A DNA stretch of 64,000 nucleotides, taken from the NCBI GenBank assembly GCA_033398695.1, contig CM065803.1, forward strand, positions 102,784,001 through 102,848,000. The letters are read 5' to 3'. Below are positions 45,776-56,521 of this stretch, one piece after another. The notes under the pieces were generated by a model. That model saw nothing but the letters and a program-made list of their open reading frames with translations, made no database searches and was not told where the DNA came from. The translations under genes and the position numbers were made by a program. The stretch's first letter is position 1. Every line of letters starts with the position of its first letter. This DNA is from Orobanche coerulescens (taxonomy: Eukaryota; Streptophyta; Magnoliopsida; Lamiales; Orobanchaceae).

Positions 45776-46451
45776 CAGTAAAACCTCTCAAAAAGAATAC
45801 TCTATTAAGGAATAACTCTATTTAGGAATAAAAAGTTATGGTCCCAACTTGGGACTAGTTATAATTTGGAATAAACTCCATATTGTCATAATTCATATAT
45901 TTTCAAATCCCAACATAAGGAAATACACCTCCATTTAGGAATAAATCATAATAAAATACATATATATATATATATATATAATTTTTACAATAGATTTAAG
46001 TTGATCTAAAATACTTGTTCAAGGTTGATTGTGACAAAAATTTAATTTTTTGTGTTGTAACCATATCCTTCAACTTGCGTGTGCCCATTAGCTCATCCAA
46101 ATGACCACCTTCTTGTTGAACCCAAAATATTTCCAACTTGTCGAGTAAGCTTAAAGCTTCTTCACATGAAATTTTTGTACTTCTATGCTATCATCCTCCG
46201 AATTATTTTCCTCATTTTCTTGTCTAATTCCTTCGATGATTTCTTCATCGGTTAAAGCATAAACAATTTTCTTGCCTAATTCCTAAGTTTACAACATATT
46301 ACATACATGTATCTATACTAATTATAATATTTATATATTATACATGCACTTTAAAATTTAAAAAAAAATTCTTAAAACTCTATTTAGGAATAACCTCCAT
46401 TTAAGAATATTTTTTTATGTTTTCAAGGATGACTTTAGAGAGGTTTTACCG
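45776..46451. mobile_element. Pogo/Emigrant-like DNA transposon remnant (676 bp)
   Basis: The ends are CAGTAAAACCTCTC and, in complement from the right, CGGTAAAACCTCTC, flanked by TA on both sides (45774-45775 and 46452-46453). This matches the Emigrant/Lemi-type ends of plant pogo-like (Tc1-mariner) elements. Subterminal repeats of TTTAGGAATAA are present on both sides. The middle holds a decayed transposase end on the minus strand. Confidence 0.8.
45990..46290 (-). pseudogene. Decayed C-terminal end of a pogo-like transposase
   Basis: Read on the minus strand, the segment gives IVYALTDEEIIEGIRQENEE, then after a frameshift EALSLLDKLEIFWVQQEG, and finally KFLSQSTLNKYF before a stop. Acidic linkers, a leucine-rich FW-QQE segment and a short final QSTL--YF motif fit the tail of plant pogo-like transposases as I know them. 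The catalytic domain is gone. Confidence 0.5.
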
Positions 46452-47075
46452 TATTTAAAATTCAAGGAGATCCCAGACCATACACAAATTCATCCCTTTC
46501 ACTTAACAAATAATTAAAGTCTTTTTTATTTAACAAAGTCTCAATGAATTCTTTTTTCCGTAGAAAAAAGCCCAGCCCAATATTAAATAGACCCGGTAAT
46601 TTACCACACGACACGAAAATTTAGGGTTTGGGTTTGTATTTTGAGTACACGACACGAAAATACACGAACACGAAAGTACACGACTGAGATTTAGTGTCGG
46701 TTTTGTGTTTACCCTTTGGGTACACGACACGACACGAGGTATACGAAATAAATAAATAAATAAATAAATATAATATTTTATATTTAATTTAATAAAAATA
46801 TATATTTTATGAATTCTGTTTATACTAAACTTTAAAATTTGAAAATATAATGTGAATTTTCATAAATTTCGTGTAAACATTCGTGTTTTCATTGTCATTC
46901 GTTTTATTTTGTCTACTAAAACCTATAAAAATAATATTATAATATTAAAATTATTATTTTTTATAATATTTTAATATTTATTTTATATTATGTGCCTGAC
47001 ACGAAAATACGACACGAAACGACACGAATTTGCGCGGTACACGACACGACATGACACGAATTCATTTAGTGTTGT

Positions 47076-49324
47076 TGTAATACCTCCGGTATTCCATGCT
47101 TGATTACTTTGTACTGTGTGAATGTTTGGTAATGTGACGTCATTTCTATTTATGTATTCCATTGAGTGCTATATAATTGTACGATGTGAATGAAACTGGG
47201 GTGACACACCTTGACGCCGTGGGACGATCGTCGGTGCGAATATGACGGTGGCCAACGTCTTGTTCCTCGATAATTGTTGACGAGTGGAAGGGATAGTCAC
47301 CCCAAGATGGTTAGAATGTGGTTTGAGGCTAAAAGGGTTTGTCTAACGCGCGTTATAACCCATGCCTAACGTACGCTATATTTCGATCGTTACGTACGTT
47401 AAGGCAGCTACATTACGTACGTAACGGGTGGGTCGGTCTTCCGACCAGAATCTTTCTTTTGACACGGACAGGGCTACTTTCGGCGGGCTAGAGGACAAAC
47501 GAGTCAACTGTTCGTTACGTACGTTATGTCCCAAATTTAACGTACGTAACACTTGGGCACATTTCGGACAGCGAGTTCTTTACGTACGTTGTCAGCACAC
47601 TGTTACGTACGTAATACACCTTACGTATGTAACACTCGTATCGTTAACGTACGTTATCAAAACCAAGTTTTATAAAATGATAGTTCCCTTCTTTATTTGC
47701 ACGACCCAACATCACAAACTACCACCCTTGGAGAAATTCCTAGCCCTATACCTGGTTCTTAAGTCTCTTAAACACTTGAATTAACATTGAGGAGGTGGAT
47801 TCTTGAGCTTCGGTGAAGATTATCCAAGTCGTTCAAGTCACTTCTCGTTTTCCTCGTAGTTCTTGTGAATCCTTCAACCATCTTCATTGTTCTTCTTCCA
47901 ATAAGGTAAGCCACCAATCCCTGGAGTTATATCTTCGATGTTTTCTTATTTATACTTATTATATTGCGGGTATTGGGTAGATTTTGCTAAACTTCGTATA
48001 CAATCTTGTTGGATGAAATTGTAGTAACCGGAAATTTCGTTTCTCATATGTTTCGTTTCGTGCAAATGAAATTTCACTTCAAATCATCACTAGGAATGTA
48101 AAATTTGACGAATCAATTGTGGGAAAATTCGTAGTAATCCGTCACCGTATATTCCATTGTCCGTAGCCACCCTTACCTTGTGATTTTTGACACTTAGCAA
48201 ACTAAGGAAATAATTCGATAGTATAATCAATATTGGTTGCCAAACCACCGAAGTTGTTGTGCAATAAATCCGTCGATTGTAGTATTCGGGATATAGAATT
48301 GTACTAGAAAGCATAAGATTTGATTTCGCCATAACAATTCGTTGACACCGAAGAATAATAGGATTATCTTCTTGAGTATATCGATATACCTAATGTTAAC
48401 TATAAGATTGAATGAGATAATGATACACAACACTTGAAAACTTAGAAACGATACTCATACCGACAATTAAAACTACACTAGGGATCCGGTTAGGAAAGGG
48501 AGACTAGTTTATTCATTATAATCCGTATGAGGTGTTAATCGGATGTTTCGTGGCTAGGTTAAGTTCGAGCGGGCGTGGGGACTTCGTTATCATAAAGCAC
48601 CTACTACCGGATCACAGGCAAGTGAAATCTTGCTCGTGAATTTTCTAATATCAATGTTATACCGTATGTGTGTACGTGTCATTTTAATAAAAGCCGACGT
48701 TTGTCTTTCTCTAAAGATGTTATAAATGGGCCGATGTGTTGGGGATAAAACCTGTATGGTACCCGTGTGGAAATGTGTTAGGGGGTAAGACCCGAATTGG
48801 GCACCTATGTTCCGGGGTATTCCCGTGTGGATACTTCCGTGACCCTTGGTTGCGACCTTGGGGGCTTATGTGTTAAAGAGAAAGACTCGTCGGTTAAGTG
48901 ATGAAATATTCCCTGTGGTTATTAGATACTTTGATTGTAAAGATGTCGTATATCGTTGTTAGTAGTTGTTATTTGGTGTGCATTCTCTTACCCTGGTTAC
49001 CTGGTATGACTCGTCGTACCAGGTAAAATTATTCATCATGTGCAGGACATTCCCGAGGGGTCCGGTCAGGCTTGAGTGGTGTTGGAATTATCTTTAGCCG
49101 CTGTTTTAATTGGAATAAATTGTTTCCTTTGAGAAAACCTTTGTTGTGTAATAATTGGACTTCAAATTACATTTCCCTTAAATCTTTCGATTTACGTTAT
49201 GTAATCCTTGAATTTAAGGTTTTATCGTGATATTCTTAAAATGCCTATTTTTCTAACTAGCCTTGTGGGTCCCACGTGGGATTCATGGCACTGTAATACC
49301 TCGGGATATTTTGGGGGTGTTACA
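47076..49324 (+). repeat. G4 5' LTR (2249 bp)
   Basis: It opens TGTAATACCTCC and closes GTGTTACA. It contains the ACGTACGT palindrome array (47344-47657) and TATAAAATG at about 47671. Unlike G1-G3 it lacks the AAGTACTCGAGTACTT palindrome. Short frames inside (47428-47784, 48090-48433) recur in the other LTR and are not genes. Confidence 0.9.
47344..47657. promoter_or_regulatory. TTACGTACGTAA array upstream of the G4 TATA box
   Basis: About ten copies of TWACGTACGTWA-like sites, several perfect palindromes, the first ones degenerate (TAACGCGCGTTA). The array ends about 14 bp before TATAAAATG. The 3' LTR keeps the part from 53081 to about 53342. The ACGT core is the classic plant bZIP target; binding here is not shown. 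Confidence 0.6.
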
Positions 49325-49329
49325 GAAAA

Positions 49330-49341
49330 TGGTATCGGAGC
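49330..49341 (+). other. Primer-binding site of G4
   Basis: TGGTATCGGAGC lies 5 nt after the 5' LTR, as in G3. Confidence 0.88.
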
Positions 49342-49480
49342 GCCAAACTCCTGGTTTGAATAAAACTTTCTCCTATATTTTTTTTCTTTTCTCAAAATCC
49401 AGCACCCCAAGCGATCGAAGCTCCTCGTGGGAATGCAAGTAAGTGATATGTGTGTGTTTCTATTTTTGCACAACATTTAA

Positions 49481-50356
49481 TTGAAAATCATGCGTGGAAC
49501 TGGCTTTATATTGATACTGTTAGTGATGGCACGCCGAGGAGCTAGAAGGGTGGTGAATGACGCTCAGGGTTCCGCCGCTAACCACAATGAGGACGGGAAC
49601 ACCACCGAGACCCATCCTGCTGGGGGCCAGCCGCCACCAGTTAACCAAAACGATCAAGAGGCGGAACGCCAAAATAACAACCCTGGAGGCATGGATCCAG
49701 CTTTTGTTCAGGCCCTTGACCAGGCTATCGCCATGGGAATTGCTCAGGTCAATTAGGCAGAACGGATACCGGTCATCAATGTGGAAGAAAACGCAGGAAG
49801 AGATCGATGGTTGGGAGAGATGCTGAAGGCTAGGCCTCCATTATTTGACGGGACAGGAGAGAAACACGTGGACGACTGGATTTCGGAAATGGAGACTGCC
49901 TTCGAAGTAATCGGATGCCCAGAAAACAGAAAGGTGCCGCTCAGAATTAATCAACTCCGTGACACTACTGCACGTTGGTGGAGGACTTACAGGCCAGAGG
50001 ACCGAGTGGTCGGGTGGACCGAATTTGCCCGACTGCTACGGAGCGAGTACTGTCCCAGATCAGCCCGAACCGCTCGCGCACGAGACTTTTTCAGTGCCGG
50101 CCCTCAGAACATGCCAGTACCAGAGATCACTCGGGCCTACCGAACCGAGCTAAGTTACATCTCCCAGATGGTTCCATCAGAAGATCAACGAATATGCCAT
50201 CTTGCGCAGAGGTTACCGGAGGATGTACAACGCTATGCCGCCGGATTTCACTGCACGACCCTGAGAGCATACGAAGACGTAGTCACAGCATATGCCGGTA
50301 CAGTTGTTAATACCAACATCGGGCATAACTCGAAGAAGCAGAAGACATCAGTTTAG
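49481..50356 (+). pseudogene. G4 gag
   Basis: One frame with a premature TAG at 49754-49756 and another ending at 50356, both followed by in-frame continuation. The capsid part is clear: GRDRWLGEMLKARPPLFDG, VDDWISEMETAFEVIGCPENRKV, ARWWRTYRPEDRVVGWTEF and GFHCTTLRAYEDVV. It lacks the RG-rich N-terminus seen in G2 and G3. The ATG at 49481 is the first in frame; a second in-frame ATG (49526) is also possible. Confidence 0.82.
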
Positions 50357-50407
50357 CCTGGGAGCAATAACAAAACGAGTTCGGGGCCTGCATCTTCTTT
50401 TAAGCTG

Positions 50408-51292
50408 GTGGTTTCGTACCAACAGAAGGGTGTATCTGATCGGCCTTACCGTAGGGACTGTTTCAATTGTGGCATGACCGGGCATACTAAGGATCGGTGT
50501 CAGAAGACGGCTACCAAATGTTTCACTTGCGGAAAGGGTGGACACATGTCTCGCTACTGCTGGCGGGCCAATTCCACTCAGAGCCCAGCTTCGCAACCAA
50601 GTCAACAAGGCTTTGTACAATCCCCTAGGACGCCTGCTGTTTCCAACTACCGAGCTCCATCCCACCAGAGCCAACCGCCACTGCATGGTGCCGGACTAGG
50701 CCGTGGGCGCGGCGGAGGTACCTCATCCTTTTCGGAGTCAGTACCGTCTCGTGTATTTGAGCTGAGGGCTACGGATGGTCAGCCTGCGCCAGCTATCTCA
50801 GGTACTCTTCTTGTTAACTCTCAGCCAGTGCATGTACTATTTGATACCGGAGCCACCCATTCGTTTATATCTGTGGAATGTGTTGAACGCTTAAATCTTG
50901 TTTGTGTACCTTGTGAGCCCTTTACTGTTAAACTACCCGAGGGTAGTAGATTAAGCGGCGATCAAAAGGTTCGAGACTGTCGGATCAGCATCGACGATCA
51001 TAGTTGGACCGCTAATCTTATGGTCTTCCCACTCCAGAATGAAGATATCATATTAGGAATGGACTGGATGCCATTGCACAGAACAATCTTGGACACCTAC
51101 CACCTGACTATTTCTATTTCGGCTCATGACGGTACCACATATGTCATCAGCGGACGTGAACACTTTAGTACAAAAGGATCTCTCAGCATTATCGCATCGG
51201 AAGCCTCCTGCAGCTCTCGAAATGAATACTACTGGTGTTATGTTCTTCGAGAGGACACTTCACAACTTGCAATCACAAACATTAGGTGGTGA
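50408..51292 (+). pseudogene. G4 zinc knuckles and protease
   Basis: It continues the gag frame after the TAG at 50354. The knuckles are CFNCGMTGHTKDRC and CFTCGKGGHMSRYC. Protease follows with LFDTGATHSFISVEC and IILGMDWMPLH. It ends at a frameshift near 51286, where TAGG-TGG-TGA replaces the usual VVNEF junction. Confidence 0.82.
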
Positions 51293-52640
51293 ATGAGTTC
51301 CTGACGTTTTCTGATGAACTACTGTGGTCGCCACCGCACCGAGAAGTTGACCTTTCCATTGAACTCGAACCGGGACGAGACCAATTTCCAAAGCTCCTTA
51401 CGAGAATGGCACCGGCCGAGATGAAGGAATTAAAGATCTTTCGAAAATCATTGGAAAAAGGGTTGATCCGCCCAAGCACCTCACCGTGGGGCGCGCCGGT
51501 ACTTTTTGTTAAGAAGAAAGATAACTCTCTACGCTTGTGCATCGACTACAGGGAGCTGAATAAGGTTACTATCAAGAATCGTTATCCACTACCAAGGATT
51601 GATGACCTCTTGGATCAGCTACAAGGGGCAGTCGTGTTTTCAAAGATCAATTTACGGTCCGGATATCACCAATTGAGGATTCGGGAGGATGATATACCCA
51701 AGACTGCATTTCGGTCGAGGTATGGGCATTACGAATATATCGTGGTATCATTCGGGTTGACTAAAGCCCCAGCCGTTTTCATGGAACTAATGAATAGAGT
51801 TTTGATTGATTTCCTCGATAAATGCGTGGTGGTTTTTATCGACGACATCCTGATATATTCTCGAAGCCGACAGGAACACGAGGAACATTTGAGGCAATCT
51901 TGGGCGTGTTAAGACAACACCAACTTTATGCGAAGCGTCCAAGTGCGGGTCTGGATGCCAGAGGTAATTTTTCTCGGACATGTTGTCTCGGCAGAAGGTG
52001 TCAAGGTCGACCCACAAAAGATCGAGACAATAACGAGTTGGGAACCTCCAAAGAATGTCAAAGAGGTTAGGAGCTTCCTAGGACTGGCGGGTTACTATCG
52101 AAGATTCGTCGAGTCTTTTTCCTGTATCGCCCGACCGTTAACGAACCTACTGAGAAAGAGCACCAAATTTGTATGGACTGCAGACTGCCAGAAGAGCTTT
52201 GACGAGCTCAAGAGTAGGCTAACTACTACCCCAGTACTAGTGTTACCACAGGGTACAGAAGGATTCATTATATATACGGATGCATCCAAGCATGGACTAG
52301 GGTGTGTCCTCATGCAGAATGGCAGAGTCGTTGCGTACGCATCCCGACAACTGAAGCCGTACGAAGTAAATTACCCGACACATGACTTGGAGCTAGCCGC
52401 GGTGGTGCATGCCCTCAAGATTTGGAGGCACTATCTTTACGGAGTTACTTGCAAAGTTTTCACGGATCACAAGAGCTTGAAATATATCTTCACGCAGAGA
52501 GAATTAAACATGAGACAGAGGCGATGGCTGGAACTAATCAAGGACTACGATGTGGAAATTTCTTATCATCCCGGAAAAGCCAACGTGGTAGCTGATGCTC
52601 TTAGTCGGAAAACTACACAAGAGGTGATGGTATCCGGATA
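51286..52640 (+). pseudogene. G4 reverse transcriptase and RNase H
   Basis: The first part (to 51912) has [34 protein letters not shown] and [11 protein letters not shown]. The conserved MPFGLTNAP reads VSFGLTKAP, an unusual change near the active site. A frameshift near 51900-51930 leads into [20 protein letters not shown] and RNase H ([49 protein letters not shown]). RNase H itself is open. Confidence 0.85.
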
Positions 52641-53080
52641 ATGATTCAGCCAAATCTGCAAGAGATCAGGAGAAGCAACACCGAAGTATGGGTGCAACGT
52701 AGGCAAGGACGATTATGCTCAATCAATATACTTTCGTACTTACTATACGAGATACGTCTAGCACAGATGGAAGATCCTGAATTACGTGCGATTGGTGAAA
52801 GAATCGAGAAAGGAGATGTTTCCAACTATAAGATTCAGGGTGATTTGGTGAGGTTCAAGAACAGGATATGTATTCCACCGAATGACGGACTGAAGCAGAC
52901 TATACTGAAGGAGGCGCACTCCACTCCCTATTCTATTCAACCCGGAGCAAGCAAGATGTACAAGGATTTGCGACAGGAGTTTTTGGTGGAAGAACATGAA
53001 GTGGGAAGTTGCTAGGTTCGTCGCCCGATGTATGACATGCCAACAAGTGAAAATCGAACACCGCAGACCAGCCGGAATTG
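52641..53080 (+). pseudogene. G4 integrase N-terminal zinc domain, truncated
   Basis: It contains LKEAHSTPYSIQPGASKMYKDL, then a frameshift at 52980-53015, then [22 protein letters not shown]. Sequence ends at 53080 and joins LTR sequence. The DDE core is missing. Confidence 0.82.
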
Positions 53081-55009
53081 TACGTTAAGGCAGCTACATT
53101 ACGTACGTAACGGGTGGGTCGGTCTTCCGACCAGAATATTTCTTTTGACACGGACAGGGCTACTTTCGGCGGGCTAGAGGACAAACGAGTTAACTGTTCG
53201 TTACGTACGTTATGTCCCAAATTTAACGTACGTAACACTTGGGCACATTTCGGACAGCGAGTTCTTTACGTACGTTGTCAGCACACTGTTACGTACGTAA
53301 TACACCTTACGTACGTAACACCCTTATCGTTAACGTACGTTATCAAAACCAAGGTTTATAAAATGATAGTTCCCTTCTTCATTTGCACGACCCAACATCA
53401 CAAACTACCACCCTTGGAGAAATTCCTAGCCCTATACCCGGTTCTTAAGTCTCTTAAACACTTGAATTAACATTGAGGAGGTGGATTCTTGAGCTTCGGT
53501 GAAGATTATCCAAGTCGTTCAAGTCACTTCTCGTTTTCCTCGTAGTTCTTGTGAATCCTTCAACCATCTTCATTGTTCTTCTTCCAATAAGGTAAGCCAC
53601 CAATCCCTGGAGTTATATCTTCGATGTTTTCTTATTTATACTTATTATATTGCGGGTATTGGGTAGATTTTGCTAAACTTCGTATACAATCTTGTCGGAT
53701 GAAATTGTAGTAACCGGAAATTTCGTTTCTCATATGTTTCGTTTCGTGCAAATGAAATTTCACTTCAAATCATCACTAGGAATGTAAAATTTGTGAATCA
53801 ATTGTGGGGAAATTCGTAGTAATCCGTCACCGTATATTCCATTGTCCGTAGCCACCCTTACCTTGTGATTTTTGACACTTAGCAAACTAAGGAAATAATT
53901 CGATAGTATAATCAATATTGGTTGCCAAACCACCGAAGTTGTTGTGCAATAAATCCGTCGATTGTAGTATTCGGGATATAGAATTGTACTAGAAAGCATA
54001 AGATTCGATTTCGCCATAACAATTCGTTGACACCGAAGAATAATAGGATTATCTTCTTGAGTATATCGATATACCTAATGTTAACTATAAGATTGAATGA
54101 GATAATGATACACAACACTTGAAAACTTAGAAACGATACTCATACCGACAATTAAAACTACACTAGGGATCCGGTTAGGAAAGGGAGACTAGTTTATTCA
54201 TTATAATCCGTATGAGGTGTTAATCGGATGTTTCGTGGCTAGGTTAAGTTCGAGCGGGCGTGGGGACTTCGTTATCATAAAGCACCTACTACCGGATCAC
54301 AGGCAAGTGAAATCTTGCTCGTGAATTTTCTAATATCAATGTTATACCGTATGTGTGTACGTGCCATTTTGATAAAAGCCGACGTTTGTCTTTCTCTAAA
54401 GATGTTATAAATGGGCCGATGTGTTGGGGATAAAACCTGTATGGTACCCGTGTGGAAATGTGTTAGGGGGTAAGACCCGAATTGGGCACCTATGTTCCGG
54501 GGTATTCCCGTATGGATACTTCCGTGACCCTTGGTTGCGACCTTGGGGGCTTATGTGTTAAAGAGAAAGACTCGTCGGTTAAGTGATGAAATATTCCCTG
54601 TGGTTATTAGATACTTTGATTGTAAAGATGTCGTATATCGTTGTTAGTAGTTGTTATTTGGTGTGCATTCTCTGACCCTGGTTACCTGGTATGACTCGTC
54701 GTACCAGGTAAAATTGTTCATCATGTGCAGGACATTACCGAGGGGTCCGGTCAGGCTTGAGTGGTGTTGGAATTATCTCTAGCCGCTGTTTTAATTGGAA
54801 TAAATTGTTTCCTTTGAGAAAACCTTTGTTGTGTAATAATTGGACTTCAAATTACATTTCCCTTAAATCTTTCGATTTACGTTATGTAATCCTTGAATTT
54901 AAGGTTTTATCGTGATATTCTTAAAATGCCTATTTTTCTAACTAGCCTTGTGGGTCCCACGTGGGATTCATGGCACTGTAATAACTCGGGATATTTTGGG
55001 GGTGTTACA
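53081..55009 (+). repeat. G4 3' LTR, lacking its first 319 bp
   Basis: It matches 47395-49324 and ends GTGTTACA. The breakpoint TACGTTAAGG falls inside one TTACGTACGTTA palindrome. Confidence 0.9.
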
Positions 55010-55103
55010 GTCGTGTATGGGTTTGGACGTTTGGTACACGAAACACGAAAGTACACGACACGAAAATACACGACACGAACGAATTGTCAGGTCTAATATT
55101 AAA

Positions 55104-55364
55104 TACAACCTACAAAACCGTGGCAGCCATATTTTTCTTTCTCTTCTCCCTAGCCATTTAACTCCTCGTTTTTTGTCTCTTCTTCCCAGCCATGACTCCT
55201 CTTATGTGCATATCTTTTCATATGTGGACTCTTCTTCTACCGTTTCTTTCATTTTCATTAGGCAATCCAGTGGAACACCAGAAATTTGCTAACTCTAGTA
55301 ATAAGCGAAACAGGTAACTGTATTTTATATTTAAAAAAATAGCCCCAACAAACTCTGAGAAGCA
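55104..55364. other. Unassigned sequence right of the hAT MITE
   Basis: Pyrimidine-rich sequence (CTTTCTCTTCTCCC, TCTCTTCTTCCCAGCC). It could be an old 5' leader of a gene. No frame I recognise. Confidence 0.3.
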
Positions 55365-55848
55365 TTCAAATTTTTTATTTATTTTTTGGAAAAATAATAT
55401 TCTAGTTTTTATTTTTATTAAAATAATAAACAGAATTTTTGAATTTTTATTTCCGAATTTTAAATAAAAATTTTGATTTTTAATATTAACTATATTCCAG
55501 AATTTAAAAAAAAACTGAAGTTACGATTTTTTTAATTTTCCAGATTTTTTAAATAAAAAAAATGAAGTTCTGATTTTTTTGTTAAGTTTTTCAGATTTTT
55601 TATTATGTTTAAACTTTCATATTATTTTTATTTTTTATTATTACATCATATATTGGTAACCAATAAACATCTCGCGTGTCGTTTAAGCGCCATTAAGCAC
55701 TCCGTTAATACTTAACGGACAAAAATTAACGGAGGTCCTAACGTGGTCTAACGGATCAAAAATTAGGTCCCAGTTTGATACCTTCGAAAATTTAGGTCCT
55801 CAAGTGCTAAAATTGGTAAAGTTGAGGTCCTGTTTTGGTCATTTAACC
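55365..55848. mobile_element. One arm of the long-TIR Mutator-like element
   Basis: It matches the right arm of 58380-60060 from ATTCAAATTTTTTATTTATT to the terminal GGTCATTTAACC. It has no left partner nearby, so it is a truncated copy. The arm carries the characteristic GTTAGACCACGTTAGGACC block in complement (about 55735-55756). Confidence 0.75.
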
Positions 55849-55876
55849 TATAAAAAACGGGGAAAAGTTATTCATA

Positions 55877-56110
55877 CTCCCTCCATCCCTTAAGTATAGA
55901 TACTTTTTATTATTTTCGTGTGTCCTCAAAGAGTAGATACACTTTATTTTTAGTAAAATTACTTTATATTTTCTTTCTATAAAGTCATACTCTCTCTCCA
56001 CTCAACACATCACTTCTTTCTATAAAGTCATATTCTCTCTCAACTCAACACACCATTTATTAAAAGTCGTTCCACTCACTCAAGTGCCTATATTTAAAGG
56101 ACGAAGGGAG
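55877..56110. mobile_element. Stowaway-type MITE (234 bp)
   Basis: The left end CTCCCTCCATCCCTTAAG pairs with the right end GGACGAAGGGAG, with TA on each side (55875-55876 and 56111-56112). This is the classical Stowaway (Tc1-mariner) structure. Inside, a block with CTTTCTATAAAGTCATA occurs twice. Confidence 0.88.
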
Positions 56111-56169
56111 TAGTAATTAGTCATAAAAAGAATATATAATTAATTGTCAAAAATAAATGTGCTTATTTT

Positions 56170-56398
56170 TTTTTTTTTTTGAACGGCAGTCGGCTTAGTG
56201 GTTAGTGTTAGTCCGAGGTTAGACTCCGAACCCCAGAGACAGCGCAAGCTCGAATGCCCGCACCTCCACCAGAGCCACACTCCTTGAGGGAATAATACCC
56301 TCCACCATTTTAGAGAAACCCGCCACAGTCCAGACTCGAACCCGAGACCTGTGCTATGGGATAAAACCCCGGTGCCACTAGACCAGAAGGCCTTGGAC
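56170..56398 (-). mobile_element. tRNA-derived SINE (about 229 bp)
   Basis: On the minus strand it begins with a polymerase III A box TGGTCTAGTGG and B box GGTTCGAGTCT about 35 nt apart, and ends in a poly(A) of about 14-15. A 15-bp duplication AAATGTGCTTATTTT flanks it (56155-56169 and 56399-56413). These are the defining features of a plant SINE. The frame at 56140-56400 is a by-product. Confidence 0.85.
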
Positions 56399-56521
56399 AA
56401 ATGTGCTTATTTTAATGGGTAAAGACCGCATTTGACCTGTATCTATTGATTTTCTTAATAAATTATGTAATTGAATGTGAGATAGTTTGATGAATGCAAA
56501 ATATGAAGACTTGTTGACAAT

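Larger units (their letters stand above)
47076..55009 (+). mobile_element. G4: Tekay-like gypsy element with a large 3' deletion
   Basis: The 5' LTR is 47076-49324, primer site at 49330, gag-pol at 49481-53080 and a truncated 3' LTR at 53081-55009. The flanks GTTGT (47071-47075) and GTCGT (55010-55014) are a 5-bp duplication with one transition. One deletion removed most of integrase, any chromodomain, the polypurine tract and the first 319 bp of the 3' LTR. The LTR pair differs by about 1 percent over about 1.9 kb by eye. Confidence 0.9.
46588..55095. mobile_element. hAT-like MITE rich in GACACG repeats, split by G4
   Basis: The ends are TAGACCCGGTAATT and, complemented from the right, TAGACCTGACAATT. 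An 8-bp duplication ATATTAAA flanks it (46580-46587 and 55096-55103). Without G4 the element is about 570 bp. Near both ends it repeats ACACGACACGAAAATACACGA-like words; the centre is AT-rich with an (AAAT)n tract (about 46747-46770). It has no transposase. Confidence 0.82.

Noticed and set aside
47428..47784. 118-codon frame repeated at 53114-53470
   Set aside because: Its two copies lie at the same place in the two G4 LTRs and include the palindrome array and TATA box.
56372..56392. A possible tRNA gene from A-box and B-box matches
   Set aside because: No cloverleaf; poly(A) end and 15-bp target duplication show a SINE.
56140..56400. 86-codon minus-strand frame
   Set aside because: It spans the SINE and its flanks; the sequence is explained by the polymerase III element.
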